From: a virus
Strand: one strand, 5' to 3'
DNA: 64,000 nt
Virus record (IMG/VR): IMGVR_UViG_3300017991_000064
Coordinates: 1-64,000 of that record
In this document: positions 40,160 through 48,295 of the stretch, piece after piece
How the letters are laid out: each line of letters opens with the position of its first letter
How positions within the stretch are numbered: position 1 is the stretch's first letter
Position numbers and translations under genes: made by a program
Notes under the pieces: generated by a model
Seen by the model: the letters and a program-made list of their open reading frames with translations, nothing else
What the model was told of the DNA's origin: nothing
The model's database searches: none

Positions 40160-41598
40160 TGATTATACACTATAGACCTCGTGAAGAAAGGTCAGCCATT
40201 GAGATTGAATCTCTAGATGACATGAAATGGTACACTATTATTGAAAATCTTTTAACCATAGAAACACCAAAGAATCGATTATACTTCATTAATCAAAGAG
40301 CACGTGAAAAGGCTGCAAAGCGAAAACAAAAGTATGAAGACTGGGATGGCAAGAGATCCTTGCTCAAGAATGCTACCTTTCCCTCAGGTTTATTCTATCT
40401 CATCGTTAGAACACTAGACAAAGCAGGAGCAGAATTTGAAACTAATGTTGTACTACCTAAACACTGTCAGTACAAACTAAGGTTGAACAAAGAGTTCTGT
40501 AAAACATTAAGGCCTGCACAAAAGAAATCTGTTAATAAGATTCTAGCTCTTCATGAAAAATGGGGTTGGACTCGAAAGGTTCTAAACATACCCATAGGGA
40601 TTGGCAAGAGTTACATCCTAGCTAATTTCACAAAGATCTTTCCAGGAACCACATCGATTCTAGTAGTAGAGAGTAGATCCCTGTATGAACAGTATTTAGA
40701 GTACCCTGAGATAGTAGAATTAAACACAACTGGAGTTGTTCATGGAAAAGTTAATCTAACGATGGTAGACTTCTACAGAAAGAATTTCGAAGAGATTACT
40801 ACCATTGATATACACTTCTTACTGCTAGATGAAGTCCACCTAGAAGAAATCAAAGGTTCAGTAATGAAGTGGCCTGTGAAATATCTAATCTGCGGAATCA
40901 TAGGGTCAACAGCTACCCTACCTGATGATCGAGGAGAATTGTTACAGGTCATGTCTTATATTTCATCTAGTGTTTTCAAATTACGATACACAGATGCCTA
41001 CGAAAACCCCCCAAGGGTTCTAATCATAGAAAATAAGAAGGTTCACCCCGATTACATGCCTAGGATGAAATACGCTAAATTGTATACCCTCTGGGCTAAG
41101 GATCCTCATCGAAACAAAGGTTTACTCAGGTTGATTAGAATGTATCCAGAAAAGAAATTTGTGGTGATCTTTGAGAAAGTAACTAATCACCTTCTGCCTG
41201 TAGCAAAGTACCTTTCGAAGAAAGGCGTCTCTCTTAATATCATCTATGGCAAAGTGAAACCCAAAGAAAGAATGAAACGACAGCAAGACCTTAGAGATGA
41301 TAAGGTACAGGTCTCCTTAGTTTCCGGTGTTCTCAAGGCCGGTATAGATATTGATCAGGCAGATGTCCTGGTATTCTTCGCCCCATACTGTTCTAAAATT
41401 CCAGTAATACAATTCTCTGGGCGCATTATAAGGGGGGACGATGAATCAATCTCTAAGAAGCTTATCGTGGATTTTTATGACAGCAAGTATAAGCATTTCA
41501 GGACCCATGGAATAAAACGAAAAAGAATTTACCAGCAACAAGGTTGGAAAATTGAGAAGATGAATTTGGAGGATATGAACCAATTAAGACTATGGTAG
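40159..41598 (+). CDS. SF2 DNA helicase, UvsW-like
   Basis: 479 residues. N-terminal ~110 residues are an accessory domain. Helicase motifs: LRPAQKKSVNKIL (Q/I lead), Walker A IPIGIGKSYIL (~147), DEVH box LLLDEVHLEE (~222), GSTATLP (motif III, ~248), and QFSGRIIRG (motif VI, ~417). UvsW-type helicases unwind branched DNA and R-loops and control the switch to recombination-dependent replication. TAATG overlap with the previous gene. Confidence 0.88.
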   Translation: MIIHYRPREERSAIEIESLDDMKWYTIIENLLTIETPKNRLYFINQRAREKAAKRKQKYEDWDGKRSLLKNATFPSGLFYLIVRTLDKAGAEFETNVVLPKHCQYKLRLNKEFCKTLRPAQKKSVNKILALHEKWGWTRKVLNIPIGIGKSYILANFTKIFPGTTSILVVESRSLYEQYLEYPEIVELNTTGVVHGKVNLTMVDFYRKNFEEITTIDIHFLLLDEVHLEEIKGSVMKWPVKYLICGIIGSTATLPDDRGELLQVMSYISSSVFKLRYTDAYENPPRVLIIENKKVHPDYMPRMKYAKLYTLWAKDPHRNKGLLRLIRMYPEKKFVVIFEKVTNHLLPVAKYLSKKGVSLNIIYGKVKPKERMKRQQDLRDDKVQVSLVSGVLKAGIDIDQADVLVFFAPYCSKIPVIQFSGRIIRGDDESISKKLIVDFYDSKYKHFRTHGIKRKRIYQQQGWKIEKMNLEDMNQLRLW

Positions 41599-41612
41599 AA
41601 TATAGTGATATT

Positions 41613-41624
41613 AAGCCTTTTAAT
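41613..41624 (+). promoter_or_regulatory. AAGCCTTTTAAT motif upstream of 41662
   Basis: Third copy of the string seen at 25804 and 37715, here 49 bases before the ATG at 41662. Confidence 0.35.
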
Positions 41625-41661
41625 AATAAATCCATTAAATCGAACCTAGAGAGGGTGAAAC

Positions 41662-42201
41662 ATGAAAGTATACTTGTATAGAATCCTAAACCTACCACGA
41701 AAGAAGTTTAATGAGTTTATCTACTCTATCAAACTCAGAAAGATAGGGCTGATAATTGCTAACTCAGATTCCTATCCTTACTTCTACTCAACTGTCGGTA
41801 GAAATGAGATTCTAAAACAAAAAGAGAAATGGGGGTTTTACTTTAAGCTCAAACGGATGAGGAAGGTAGATATCTCTCATGCCCAGATTTGGTTTAGGTC
41901 AATGCATCTTATTAGTGCAGGAGTAGAGTCAAATATATTACCTAAGGTAGTAATGAAAGCACTAGAAATACCCCTAAAGAGCCACGTTCTAATTACATTA
42001 AATGATCAAGCAGAATATGTAGGAGCTTTAATGCAAGTAGCTAGCAATAGTCTTACATTAGAACTGATAGGAGAAGAGGGTATTCATCTTGTTATACCCT
42101 ACAGAAGAATCATAGAACTATCAGTAGCACCAAAACAATTTGCTAAGAAGCTTGAAGAAACCCAAGCTAGACTTAGATACCTCAACGAAAATAAGGAGTA
42201 A
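41662..42201 (+). CDS. Hypothetical protein with Sm-like C-terminal region
   Basis: 179 residues. Residues ~105-155 (SHVLITLNDQAEYVGALMQV, then LTLEL and VIPYRRIIEL) follow the strand pattern of an Sm/Hfq fold, though the family signatures are weak. The N-terminus is basic and aromatic. GAGGGTG precedes the ATG. RNA binding is a guess from the fold pattern. Confidence 0.55.
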   Translation: MKVYLYRILNLPRKKFNEFIYSIKLRKIGLIIANSDSYPYFYSTVGRNEILKQKEKWGFYFKLKRMRKVDISHAQIWFRSMHLISAGVESNILPKVVMKALEIPLKSHVLITLNDQAEYVGALMQVASNSLTLELIGEEGIHLVIPYRRIIELSVAPKQFAKKLEETQARLRYLNENKE

Positions 42202-42210
42202 TAGAACTCA

Positions 42211-43506
42211 ATGGAAGAAGTTAAACTTATCGTTGTGCTATTTTTGCTGATGCGAAGAAAGATTAAGGTCAGTCAGTACATCAGCAAGATTAGATTACTA
42301 CCAACCGAAATTCTCACAACAGAGTTCATAGAAAGTCTTCGAAAGAGTAATGCTAGGAAATTTCATGATCTCAAAACAAAATTCCTGGAGTACTATTCAA
42401 CCTGGGAATGGTACGATGATGAACTAGAAGTGAACTATGTAATAGTTAAAATGCGGAAGATGTACAAGAAGTACAGAAAACATTCCGATGATTACTTGCT
42501 TACCTTCGTAAAAGAAAAGTTCCAATCTTTAATTATCAACCATACTAACCAACAATTGCTAGAAGGTCATGATCTGGATAGACGATTCCAAATCCTTGAG
42601 CAGGGACATTCTTTAATCAAAGAATTTCGTGATGAGAAAAGAGCTAGGCAATCTCTAGACCTCAGTGATATGGAGCAGGTTAAAGCCTATGAAAAAGAAC
42701 TTAAGAGTAGGAAAGAAGAGATAGACTTCCGCATCAAAACTAAGTGGCCTACTCTGGATCAATACTTCTCTAATGGAACAGATCTTGGCTTAGCTTGTAG
42801 AAGGATCGTACTGTTATTCGGTATTGCTAAACGTTTCAAAACAACACTCATGTACAATGCTGCCCTAAGAGCTTATCACCAAGGATACAATGTTAGATTC
42901 TATACCCTGGAGATGTCTCTCGAAGATATCTTTGAGAAGAGCAAACTCATTGTTAATCCCATCGCGTTAGCCAAGGTAAAGAAAGATAAGGGAAGAAACA
43001 ACTTCTTCAAGGTCGAATACTATCCATCATACACCTTTGGTTTATCTAATCTTAACCAGGATCTTCAGAATGATAAGGATAAAGGGAATCCCACACATTG
43101 GGTTGGTATAGATTACATTGAGGTTATGTTTCATCGATTATTCACTACCCTTCGAAATTCGAGTGATAAGAGATTTGGAATTAATCAGCTCTACTACGGG
43201 CTCAGAGACTCAGTTAACTATTACAACTACATGCTCTGGACTATTTCACAGGCTAACAGAGGAGCAGTTAAGAAGAAAGGGAAGGCTGCAGAAAGTGGAG
43301 ATATCGCAGAAGATTGGTCTAAGGTGGCTGCTATCGATTACCTTCTCTCAACAAACCAAACACCTGACCAGAGAAAAGCCAGGATCATTATGTTAAAACT
43401 TCTAGAGTCTAGGTGGACAGATTGGGATAAACTCAAAACAGATGAGCTTTTCCTAAAGTATAAATCACCAACCCTTCTCTTCAAAGAGATTGTATCAAAA
43501 TTATAG
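42211..43506 (+). CDS. DnaB-family replicative helicase
   Basis: 431 residues. N-terminal helical part (~1-175), then an SF4 core: VLLFGIAKRFKTTLMYNAAL (Walker A ~203-215), FYTLEMSLEDIFEK (motif H1a), WVGIDYIEVM (Walker B), ISQANRG and EDWSKVAAIDY (H3/H4). The usual GKT is FKT here: the glycine before the lysine is replaced by Phe, an unusual P-loop. It unwinds the fork and should pair with the primase. AAGGAG precedes the ATG. Confidence 0.85.
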   Translation: MEEVKLIVVLFLLMRRKIKVSQYISKIRLLPTEILTTEFIESLRKSNARKFHDLKTKFLEYYSTWEWYDDELEVNYVIVKMRKMYKKYRKHSDDYLLTFVKEKFQSLIINHTNQQLLEGHDLDRRFQILEQGHSLIKEFRDEKRARQSLDLSDMEQVKAYEKELKSRKEEIDFRIKTKWPTLDQYFSNGTDLGLACRRIVLLFGIAKRFKTTLMYNAALRAYHQGYNVRFYTLEMSLEDIFEKSKLIVNPIALAKVKKDKGRNNFFKVEYYPSYTFGLSNLNQDLQNDKDKGNPTHWVGIDYIEVMFHRLFTTLRNSSDKRFGINQLYYGLRDSVNYYNYMLWTISQANRGAVKKKGKAAESGDIAEDWSKVAAIDYLLSTNQTPDQRKARIIMLKLLESRWTDWDKLKTDELFLKYKSPTLLFKEIVSKL

Positions 43507-43518
43507 GAGTTAATTTCT

Positions 43519-44538
43519 ATGGACTCGGTAAAAAATCAAGGAGTATTCATTGTAGGAGACATGCATGTTGAGATTACTCAATATGCTTTCAGGGGTAGAA
43601 TCGTAGAAATGATGCAGAAGATTAAAGAACATGAGTGTAAGAGTGTGATATGTCTGGGAGATTTCTTCAACTCCTGGCTACTTAATAACGATTCGCTCCA
43701 GATGTTCAGCTACTATATAAAGATGATGAGTAGGGTAGTTGACCATATCTCATTCATTCAGGGTAACCACGAACTACCTAAAACAAAAGAATTCACACCG
43801 ATCTTTGAAGTAATGCATACCTTGTTCCCCCAAATGAGCACTACTCTAACCTGGCATACTACACCTAGTTCTACATTCTCACACCCCAACCATAACCTTT
43901 ACATTATACCATTTTCTAAAGAATTAGACTACAACTTTCTAGAGAAGCAAGTAAAGGGTAGAATCGTTCTAGGGCATTTTGATATTAAACAAATTCGAAG
44001 AATTAGAAAGATGTCACCAAAGTATATTATCAGTGGACACTACCATACTCCCCAGAAGTTCAAGGGAGGAATGATTCTTGGTAGTTATGTTCCTATAGAA
44101 TTTGATCGGGACTACGAAGGAAAGAACTATTACGCTGTAATTAAACCGGATAACAAAATTAAGATCCGCTCATTTGAACATCAGATACAACAGAAGATTG
44201 TAGAGGTTAATGATAACGATGATGTAAAGGATCTCCTAAAAGAGCAGAAGAAACAAAAGAAGCGAGAAAAAAGAACACCCCGTGAGTTGGTTAAGGTGAT
44301 AGTTACTTCTAAGTCAGTTTCTCATGATGCTCTTAGTAGATTACTTTCTGAGAATGGATGCTCTAGAATTGAGTTTGATACCAGTGCTGAGATATTTCCA
44401 GAAGGTACCATACAAGAATTATACGAGAAATTTCTAGTCGACAAAGACCTCTTAATGAAAGTGAATCCAGGTCTTTATAGTGCTGTGATTTCTTCATTAG
44501 AACAATATGTAGATCCGGATGAGAATGATGATGACTGA
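43519..44538 (+). CDS. Mre11/SbcD-like nuclease subunit (T4 gp47-like)
   Basis: 339 residues. Calcineurin-type phosphoesterase motifs in order: GDMHVE (~13), CLGDFFNSW (~49), IQGNHELP (~82), VLGHFD (~151), SGHYHTP (~173). With the SbcC-like ATPase at 46570 it would form an end-resection nuclease complex used in recombination. AGGAG precedes the ATG. Acidic C-terminal tail (DENDDD). Confidence 0.9.
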   Translation: MDSVKNQGVFIVGDMHVEITQYAFRGRIVEMMQKIKEHECKSVICLGDFFNSWLLNNDSLQMFSYYIKMMSRVVDHISFIQGNHELPKTKEFTPIFEVMHTLFPQMSTTLTWHTTPSSTFSHPNHNLYIIPFSKELDYNFLEKQVKGRIVLGHFDIKQIRRIRKMSPKYIISGHYHTPQKFKGGMILGSYVPIEFDRDYEGKNYYAVIKPDNKIKIRSFEHQIQQKIVEVNDNDDVKDLLKEQKKQKKREKRTPRELVKVIVTSKSVSHDALSRLLSENGCSRIEFDTSAEIFPEGTIQELYEKFLVDKDLLMKVNPGLYSAVISSLEQYVDPDENDDD

Positions 44539-45262
44539 GAGAATCAAGGGAGATCCCTACGCTAAAAAGTATAAAGTACGATTATCTCCAAAACAGGTGG
44601 CAGATATTGCATCGCAGTATAAGGAGAGAAAGAATATCCACCATGTTTCAAAACTATTGATTGAGGCCTATCATTTCTTTCTGTTAAAATGGGCTCGATA
44701 TTATGCTAACAAATTTCAAGGAGATGCTGCTATGTCTATAGAAGATTTTATGCAGGAGGGAAGAATAGCTCTTATACTAGCCCTAGAGAAATTTAATCCC
44801 GAGAAGGGAGCTTTTACCACAATAGCCTACTACTATGTTCGGAGGAAAATGAAAAGATTCCTTCAACAGAATGGTCGTAAAGAACACTATAAACGAAGTA
44901 AAGTTTATCAGAAAACCATTATCCCCATGAAGTTTGATGAAATTGATTTTATTAACTTTCCCGCTAGCTACGAAGCAGACAGTTTTGAACAGATTGAAAC
45001 CAAAGTAGACCAGGAAAATTTGTTAAGAGTAGGATTCTCAATCCTAACCAAGAGTGAAAGATATCTAGTAGAAAAATACTTCTTTGAAAACAAATCTCTT
45101 AAAGAGTTAGCATATATTTATGGAGTAACCAAAGAGGCGATTAGGCAAAGAAAGATAGTTATCTTAAACAAACTAAGAGAAAGAATCCAGGAGGTGTATC
45201 CAGATGAACAAGGAATTGAGGGAAGGATTGCAACAGAGAAGAAGAAAAAACGTACTAACTGA
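44531..45262 (+). CDS. RNA polymerase sigma factor (sigma70 family)
   Basis: 243 residues from MTERIKGD; four clustered ATGs (44519-44531) make the exact start uncertain. Region 2 is visible (SIEDFMQEGRIALILALEKF, then FTTIAYYYVRRKMKRFL) and region 4 at the end (LTKSERYLVEKYFFENKSL, YGVTKEAIRQRKIVILNKL). No region 1 or 3. It redirects host polymerase to phage promoters, probably late ones. In T4 the late sigma gene 55 also lies in the recombination-gene neighbourhood. Confidence 0.88.
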   Translation: MTERIKGDPYAKKYKVRLSPKQVADIASQYKERKNIHHVSKLLIEAYHFFLLKWARYYANKFQGDAAMSIEDFMQEGRIALILALEKFNPEKGAFTTIAYYYVRRKMKRFLQQNGRKEHYKRSKVYQKTIIPMKFDEIDFINFPASYEADSFEQIETKVDQENLLRVGFSILTKSERYLVEKYFFENKSLKELAYIYGVTKEAIRQRKIVILNKLRERIQEVYPDEQGIEGRIATEKKKKRTN

Positions 45263-45923
45263 ACAACGAGTATCTCATCTTACACAGATGGAAGATATTC
45301 TTTCCCACAGAAAAGCAGTTCAGCACGTAGCAGACCATCTTATTCACTTCTACCTTAATAACAACGAGGTAGGTCTAGCTCTAGCTATAGGGAAGAGAGC
45401 AGCAGAGCATGATGCAAGTAAGTTCGAAAAGGATGAATACCTAGGAATGTGTTCTGACACCAGAACCATTGCTCAGATGGGTGATGATGACAAGGGAGTA
45501 AAGATCGATCCTTGGAAAGCAATGGGTCCAGAAAAACGAAAGGCCGTGAGACTCCACTATCAAAGAAATCGACATCATCCAGAACACTTTCCGGGTAACA
45601 GGTATGAAACAGACATGACCCAGTTGGATGTTATTGAAATGTGTATAGATTGGTATGCTAGATCTATTCAATTCAATAACAATCCTATCGAGTTTCTTGA
45701 AATAGTTAGGAACGATCGCTACAACTTCTCAGATGCCTTCTATGCCAAAGTGAAATCATGTCTGGAGTTAATAGAGGTTTTAATCTCAACCGGAATAGGG
45801 AAGGATCATCGAGCTGACTTTTGTGAAACAGAGGTGGGTGAAAAGATATTCAAGAAATTCGAGACTTTCAAACGAAGTTGTAAACTAAGAGAAAGGAGGC
45901 CAAGGCGTCATGTCCACAGATAA
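45204..45923 (+). CDS. DUF5662-like protein
   Basis: 239 residues; AGGAGG is eight bases before the ATG at 45204, inside the sigma gene (59-base overlap). Motifs HRKAVQHVADHLIHF, HDASKFEKDEY and HYQRNRHHPEHF match DUF5662, a phage family with HD-domain-like metal ligands. A hydrolase is possible; no substrate is known. Confidence 0.7.
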   Translation: MNKELREGLQQRRRKNVLTEQRVSHLTQMEDILSHRKAVQHVADHLIHFYLNNNEVGLALAIGKRAAEHDASKFEKDEYLGMCSDTRTIAQMGDDDKGVKIDPWKAMGPEKRKAVRLHYQRNRHHPEHFPGNRYETDMTQLDVIEMCIDWYARSIQFNNNPIEFLEIVRNDRYNFSDAFYAKVKSCLELIEVLISTGIGKDHRADFCETEVGEKIFKKFETFKRSCKLRERRPRRHVHR

Positions 45924-46557
45924 ACTTCAAAAGCAACTACTTGATAGGGCTATAAATGAAACCATTAATCAAGAAAAACTAGAGGGGAATAATCCATCCG
46001 CCTTGACCAAAGAAAAGCAAGAGGAAGCAATTACGAGACTAAAGGAAGCTCAGGAAGCATTAGCTCAGGATGAAAATTGGAGAGCTATGACAGAAGAAGA
46101 AAGCAACACCTGGGTAAATTGGTGTAATATCCTGGTGCCTAATAACATCAAAGAAAGCACACATTCCTTCTTTCTCAGGGGTATGAGTGAAGCCTTCGGT
46201 GAGCTGGCTCCCTCATTTAACATCTCAATCAACACCTTCCCCCAGAGGCTGTTAGAAGAATTTGGTTTGAAGAATATCAAAACAGCCAGAGATCTGAATA
46301 AGAATGCTGACCCTGGAGTTACCTACAAGAGTAAGATTATAAAGCTTGATCTAACCAGAACAGGTAACTCCAACCGTAAGACTACCTTTCAATCCAAGTG
46401 GAAAAATGCTCTTATTAGAGAGGTACTAAAACAAGATGCCCTTACAGAGATGGTAGTTCTTACGTGCATCTACGAGTATCGCCAGCAGTATCTAGGTTAT
46501 CTACCTAACTACATACGCTACATGGTGGAAGGGTACTTTCCCGAGGTAGCAAAGTAA
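45910..46557 (+). CDS. Hypothetical protein
   Basis: 215 residues; GGAGG about ten bases upstream of the ATG. Helical, acidic N-terminus; no motif found. It sits between DUF5662-like and SbcC-like genes. The end overlaps nothing. No family recognised. Confidence 0.65.
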   Translation: MSTDKLQKQLLDRAINETINQEKLEGNNPSALTKEKQEEAITRLKEAQEALAQDENWRAMTEEESNTWVNWCNILVPNNIKESTHSFFLRGMSEAFGELAPSFNISINTFPQRLLEEFGLKNIKTARDLNKNADPGVTYKSKIIKLDLTRTGNSNRKTTFQSKWKNALIREVLKQDALTEMVVLTCIYEYRQQYLGYLPNYIRYMVEGYFPEVAK

Positions 46558-46569
46558 AAGGTCATATAA

Positions 46570-48186
46570 ATGAAGCTATTGAGTTTGAAGATAAAGAATC
46601 TGAAATCAATTTCAACCCTCTCAATGAAATTGAAAGATGGTGTGACATTGATTGTAGGTGACAACAAGATAGGGAAGACATCAATTTTTCAGGCTATAAT
46701 GTTTGCAATCTATGGTGGTGTGAAGAAAAATCTCATTCGTCATGATCAAAAGCTCTGTGAATTAATGCTAGAGTTTGAACATGACCACCATCACTACAAG
46801 ATTCAACGAACATTCTACAACCGGAAAAAATCATCTGATGCTTCCTTATGGATCGATTCAATGGATGAGCCCTATTCATCCAGTACGAAAGTAATCAATG
46901 GTCTCGCTAAACAAAGATTCCACTTCTTCAAACTCTTTGGCTTTATCTACTATACTAAGGTTAACACCTGGTTAGTAGAACAGAAAATGAAAAAAGATCA
47001 ATTTCTTTTAGAACTCTTTGACCTGGACTGTATCAGTCAATTTGTTAAAGAGGGAGAATCCCACATACGGAAGTTCAGAAAAGATATTCCAGAGTGGTAC
47101 TTTGAATTTGATCCTGAAGAAAAACGAATTGAACTAGATGAGGCAAAAGAAAAGAGAGAAAAGTATACTGTGGCTCTAAACAAACTAGATCAGAAAATCA
47201 GTACACTAGATAAACTTCAGGCTAAGATTAAGTTCTATCGAAAACAAACTGAAGGGAAAGAAGTTGTAAAACCTGAAATGATCGAGGAGCTAGAAAATAA
47301 GTTGGAAGATGTCCAAAAAGAAATTGGCGCTATCAATCACCTAATGAAAGCCAAGAGTAAGATTCTGAATTTCACAAAATCCTATGACTCAGAGAACACC
47401 TGTCCACTTTGTCACTCAACAGTAAACCTAAAGAAGGTAGCAAAAGCAATTAAACAAGATCTGGCACAGTTAGAGGAGAAGGAGGAAGAATGGGAAAAGG
47501 TCAATGATCAAATTAATGAAGCTCTCAAGAAAATGATCACAAGGGATGACCTACCAGAAATTACGAAAACACAACTTAAAAAGAACCTTGATACCCTTCC
47601 TCTTCGTCAAAAAAGATCCAAGCTCCGCGAAAGAATGAGTCCCAACTCTGCCATAATTAGTTCTATAAAGGACGAGTTATATGCCCACAGAAAGATTCAA
47701 CGTCGGATAGAGGAGTCTAACATCAATGAGCTTGAAACCTCGGTGCAATCGCTATCAAGTACCATCAAGGTAATTAATGATACAATGAAAGCCAACCTCG
47801 TTAATATGATGAACGAATTCATGTTGGTAGCATATGAGGGTAATAGCTCTATACATCTTATTGATGGTCAACTCTATTTAGAAAACAGCAGAGGAGAGAA
47901 GATTGAGTTTGATGAGATGAGTGGAGCCAATAGCGAGATAGAAATTGTAATCTTTATCTTTGCTACATCACTGAACATTATTACAGGAAACAGAGTACTT
48001 ATAATGGATGAGCTCTTTAATACCCTAGATAAGAAAACTTTTCCTAGAGCGGTGAACCTCATCCAGTATGTTACCAAAAAGTACTTAACTCAACTCTTCA
48101 TTATCTCACATCGCAATGATTTTGAATATGACCATCTATTCACCAAATCAAAGAAAAGAGATAAGTGGGGATATATTTCTAACTAA
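46570..48186 (+). CDS. SbcC/Rad50-like ATPase subunit (T4 gp46-like)
   Basis: 538 residues. Walker A is IVGDNKIGKTSIFQA (~29-43). Two coiled-coil arms flank a zinc hook (CPLCHS, ~278-283). The C-terminal ATPase half has a signature-like MSGANSEIEI and Walker B with D-loop (VLIMDELFNTLDKK). Length matches phage gp46 proteins. It pairs with the Mre11-like protein at 43519; the sigma, DUF5662 and unknown genes lie between them. Confidence 0.9.
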   Translation: MKLLSLKIKNLKSISTLSMKLKDGVTLIVGDNKIGKTSIFQAIMFAIYGGVKKNLIRHDQKLCELMLEFEHDHHHYKIQRTFYNRKKSSDASLWIDSMDEPYSSSTKVINGLAKQRFHFFKLFGFIYYTKVNTWLVEQKMKKDQFLLELFDLDCISQFVKEGESHIRKFRKDIPEWYFEFDPEEKRIELDEAKEKREKYTVALNKLDQKISTLDKLQAKIKFYRKQTEGKEVVKPEMIEELENKLEDVQKEIGAINHLMKAKSKILNFTKSYDSENTCPLCHSTVNLKKVAKAIKQDLAQLEEKEEEWEKVNDQINEALKKMITRDDLPEITKTQLKKNLDTLPLRQKRSKLRERMSPNSAIISSIKDELYAHRKIQRRIEESNINELETSVQSLSSTIKVINDTMKANLVNMMNEFMLVAYEGNSSIHLIDGQLYLENSRGEKIEFDEMSGANSEIEIVIFIFATSLNIITGNRVLIMDELFNTLDKKTFPRAVNLIQYVTKKYLTQLFIISHRNDFEYDHLFTKSKKRDKWGYISN

Positions 48187-48295
48187 ATCATAGGTGCCAG
48201 GATGAAAATTTGGTACCGCTATTGAATTTGTTTACCATTATAGTAGAATCCCAAAAGGTTAAATCTCCACGAAAACTTTTATAAGGAATGATAAC
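48187..48295 (+). other. Leader of terminase gene
   Basis: 109 bases without a gene. CTTTTATAAGGAA just before the ATG at 48296 holds the ribosome site (AAGGAA) and may also include an AT-rich promoter element. Confidence 0.35.
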
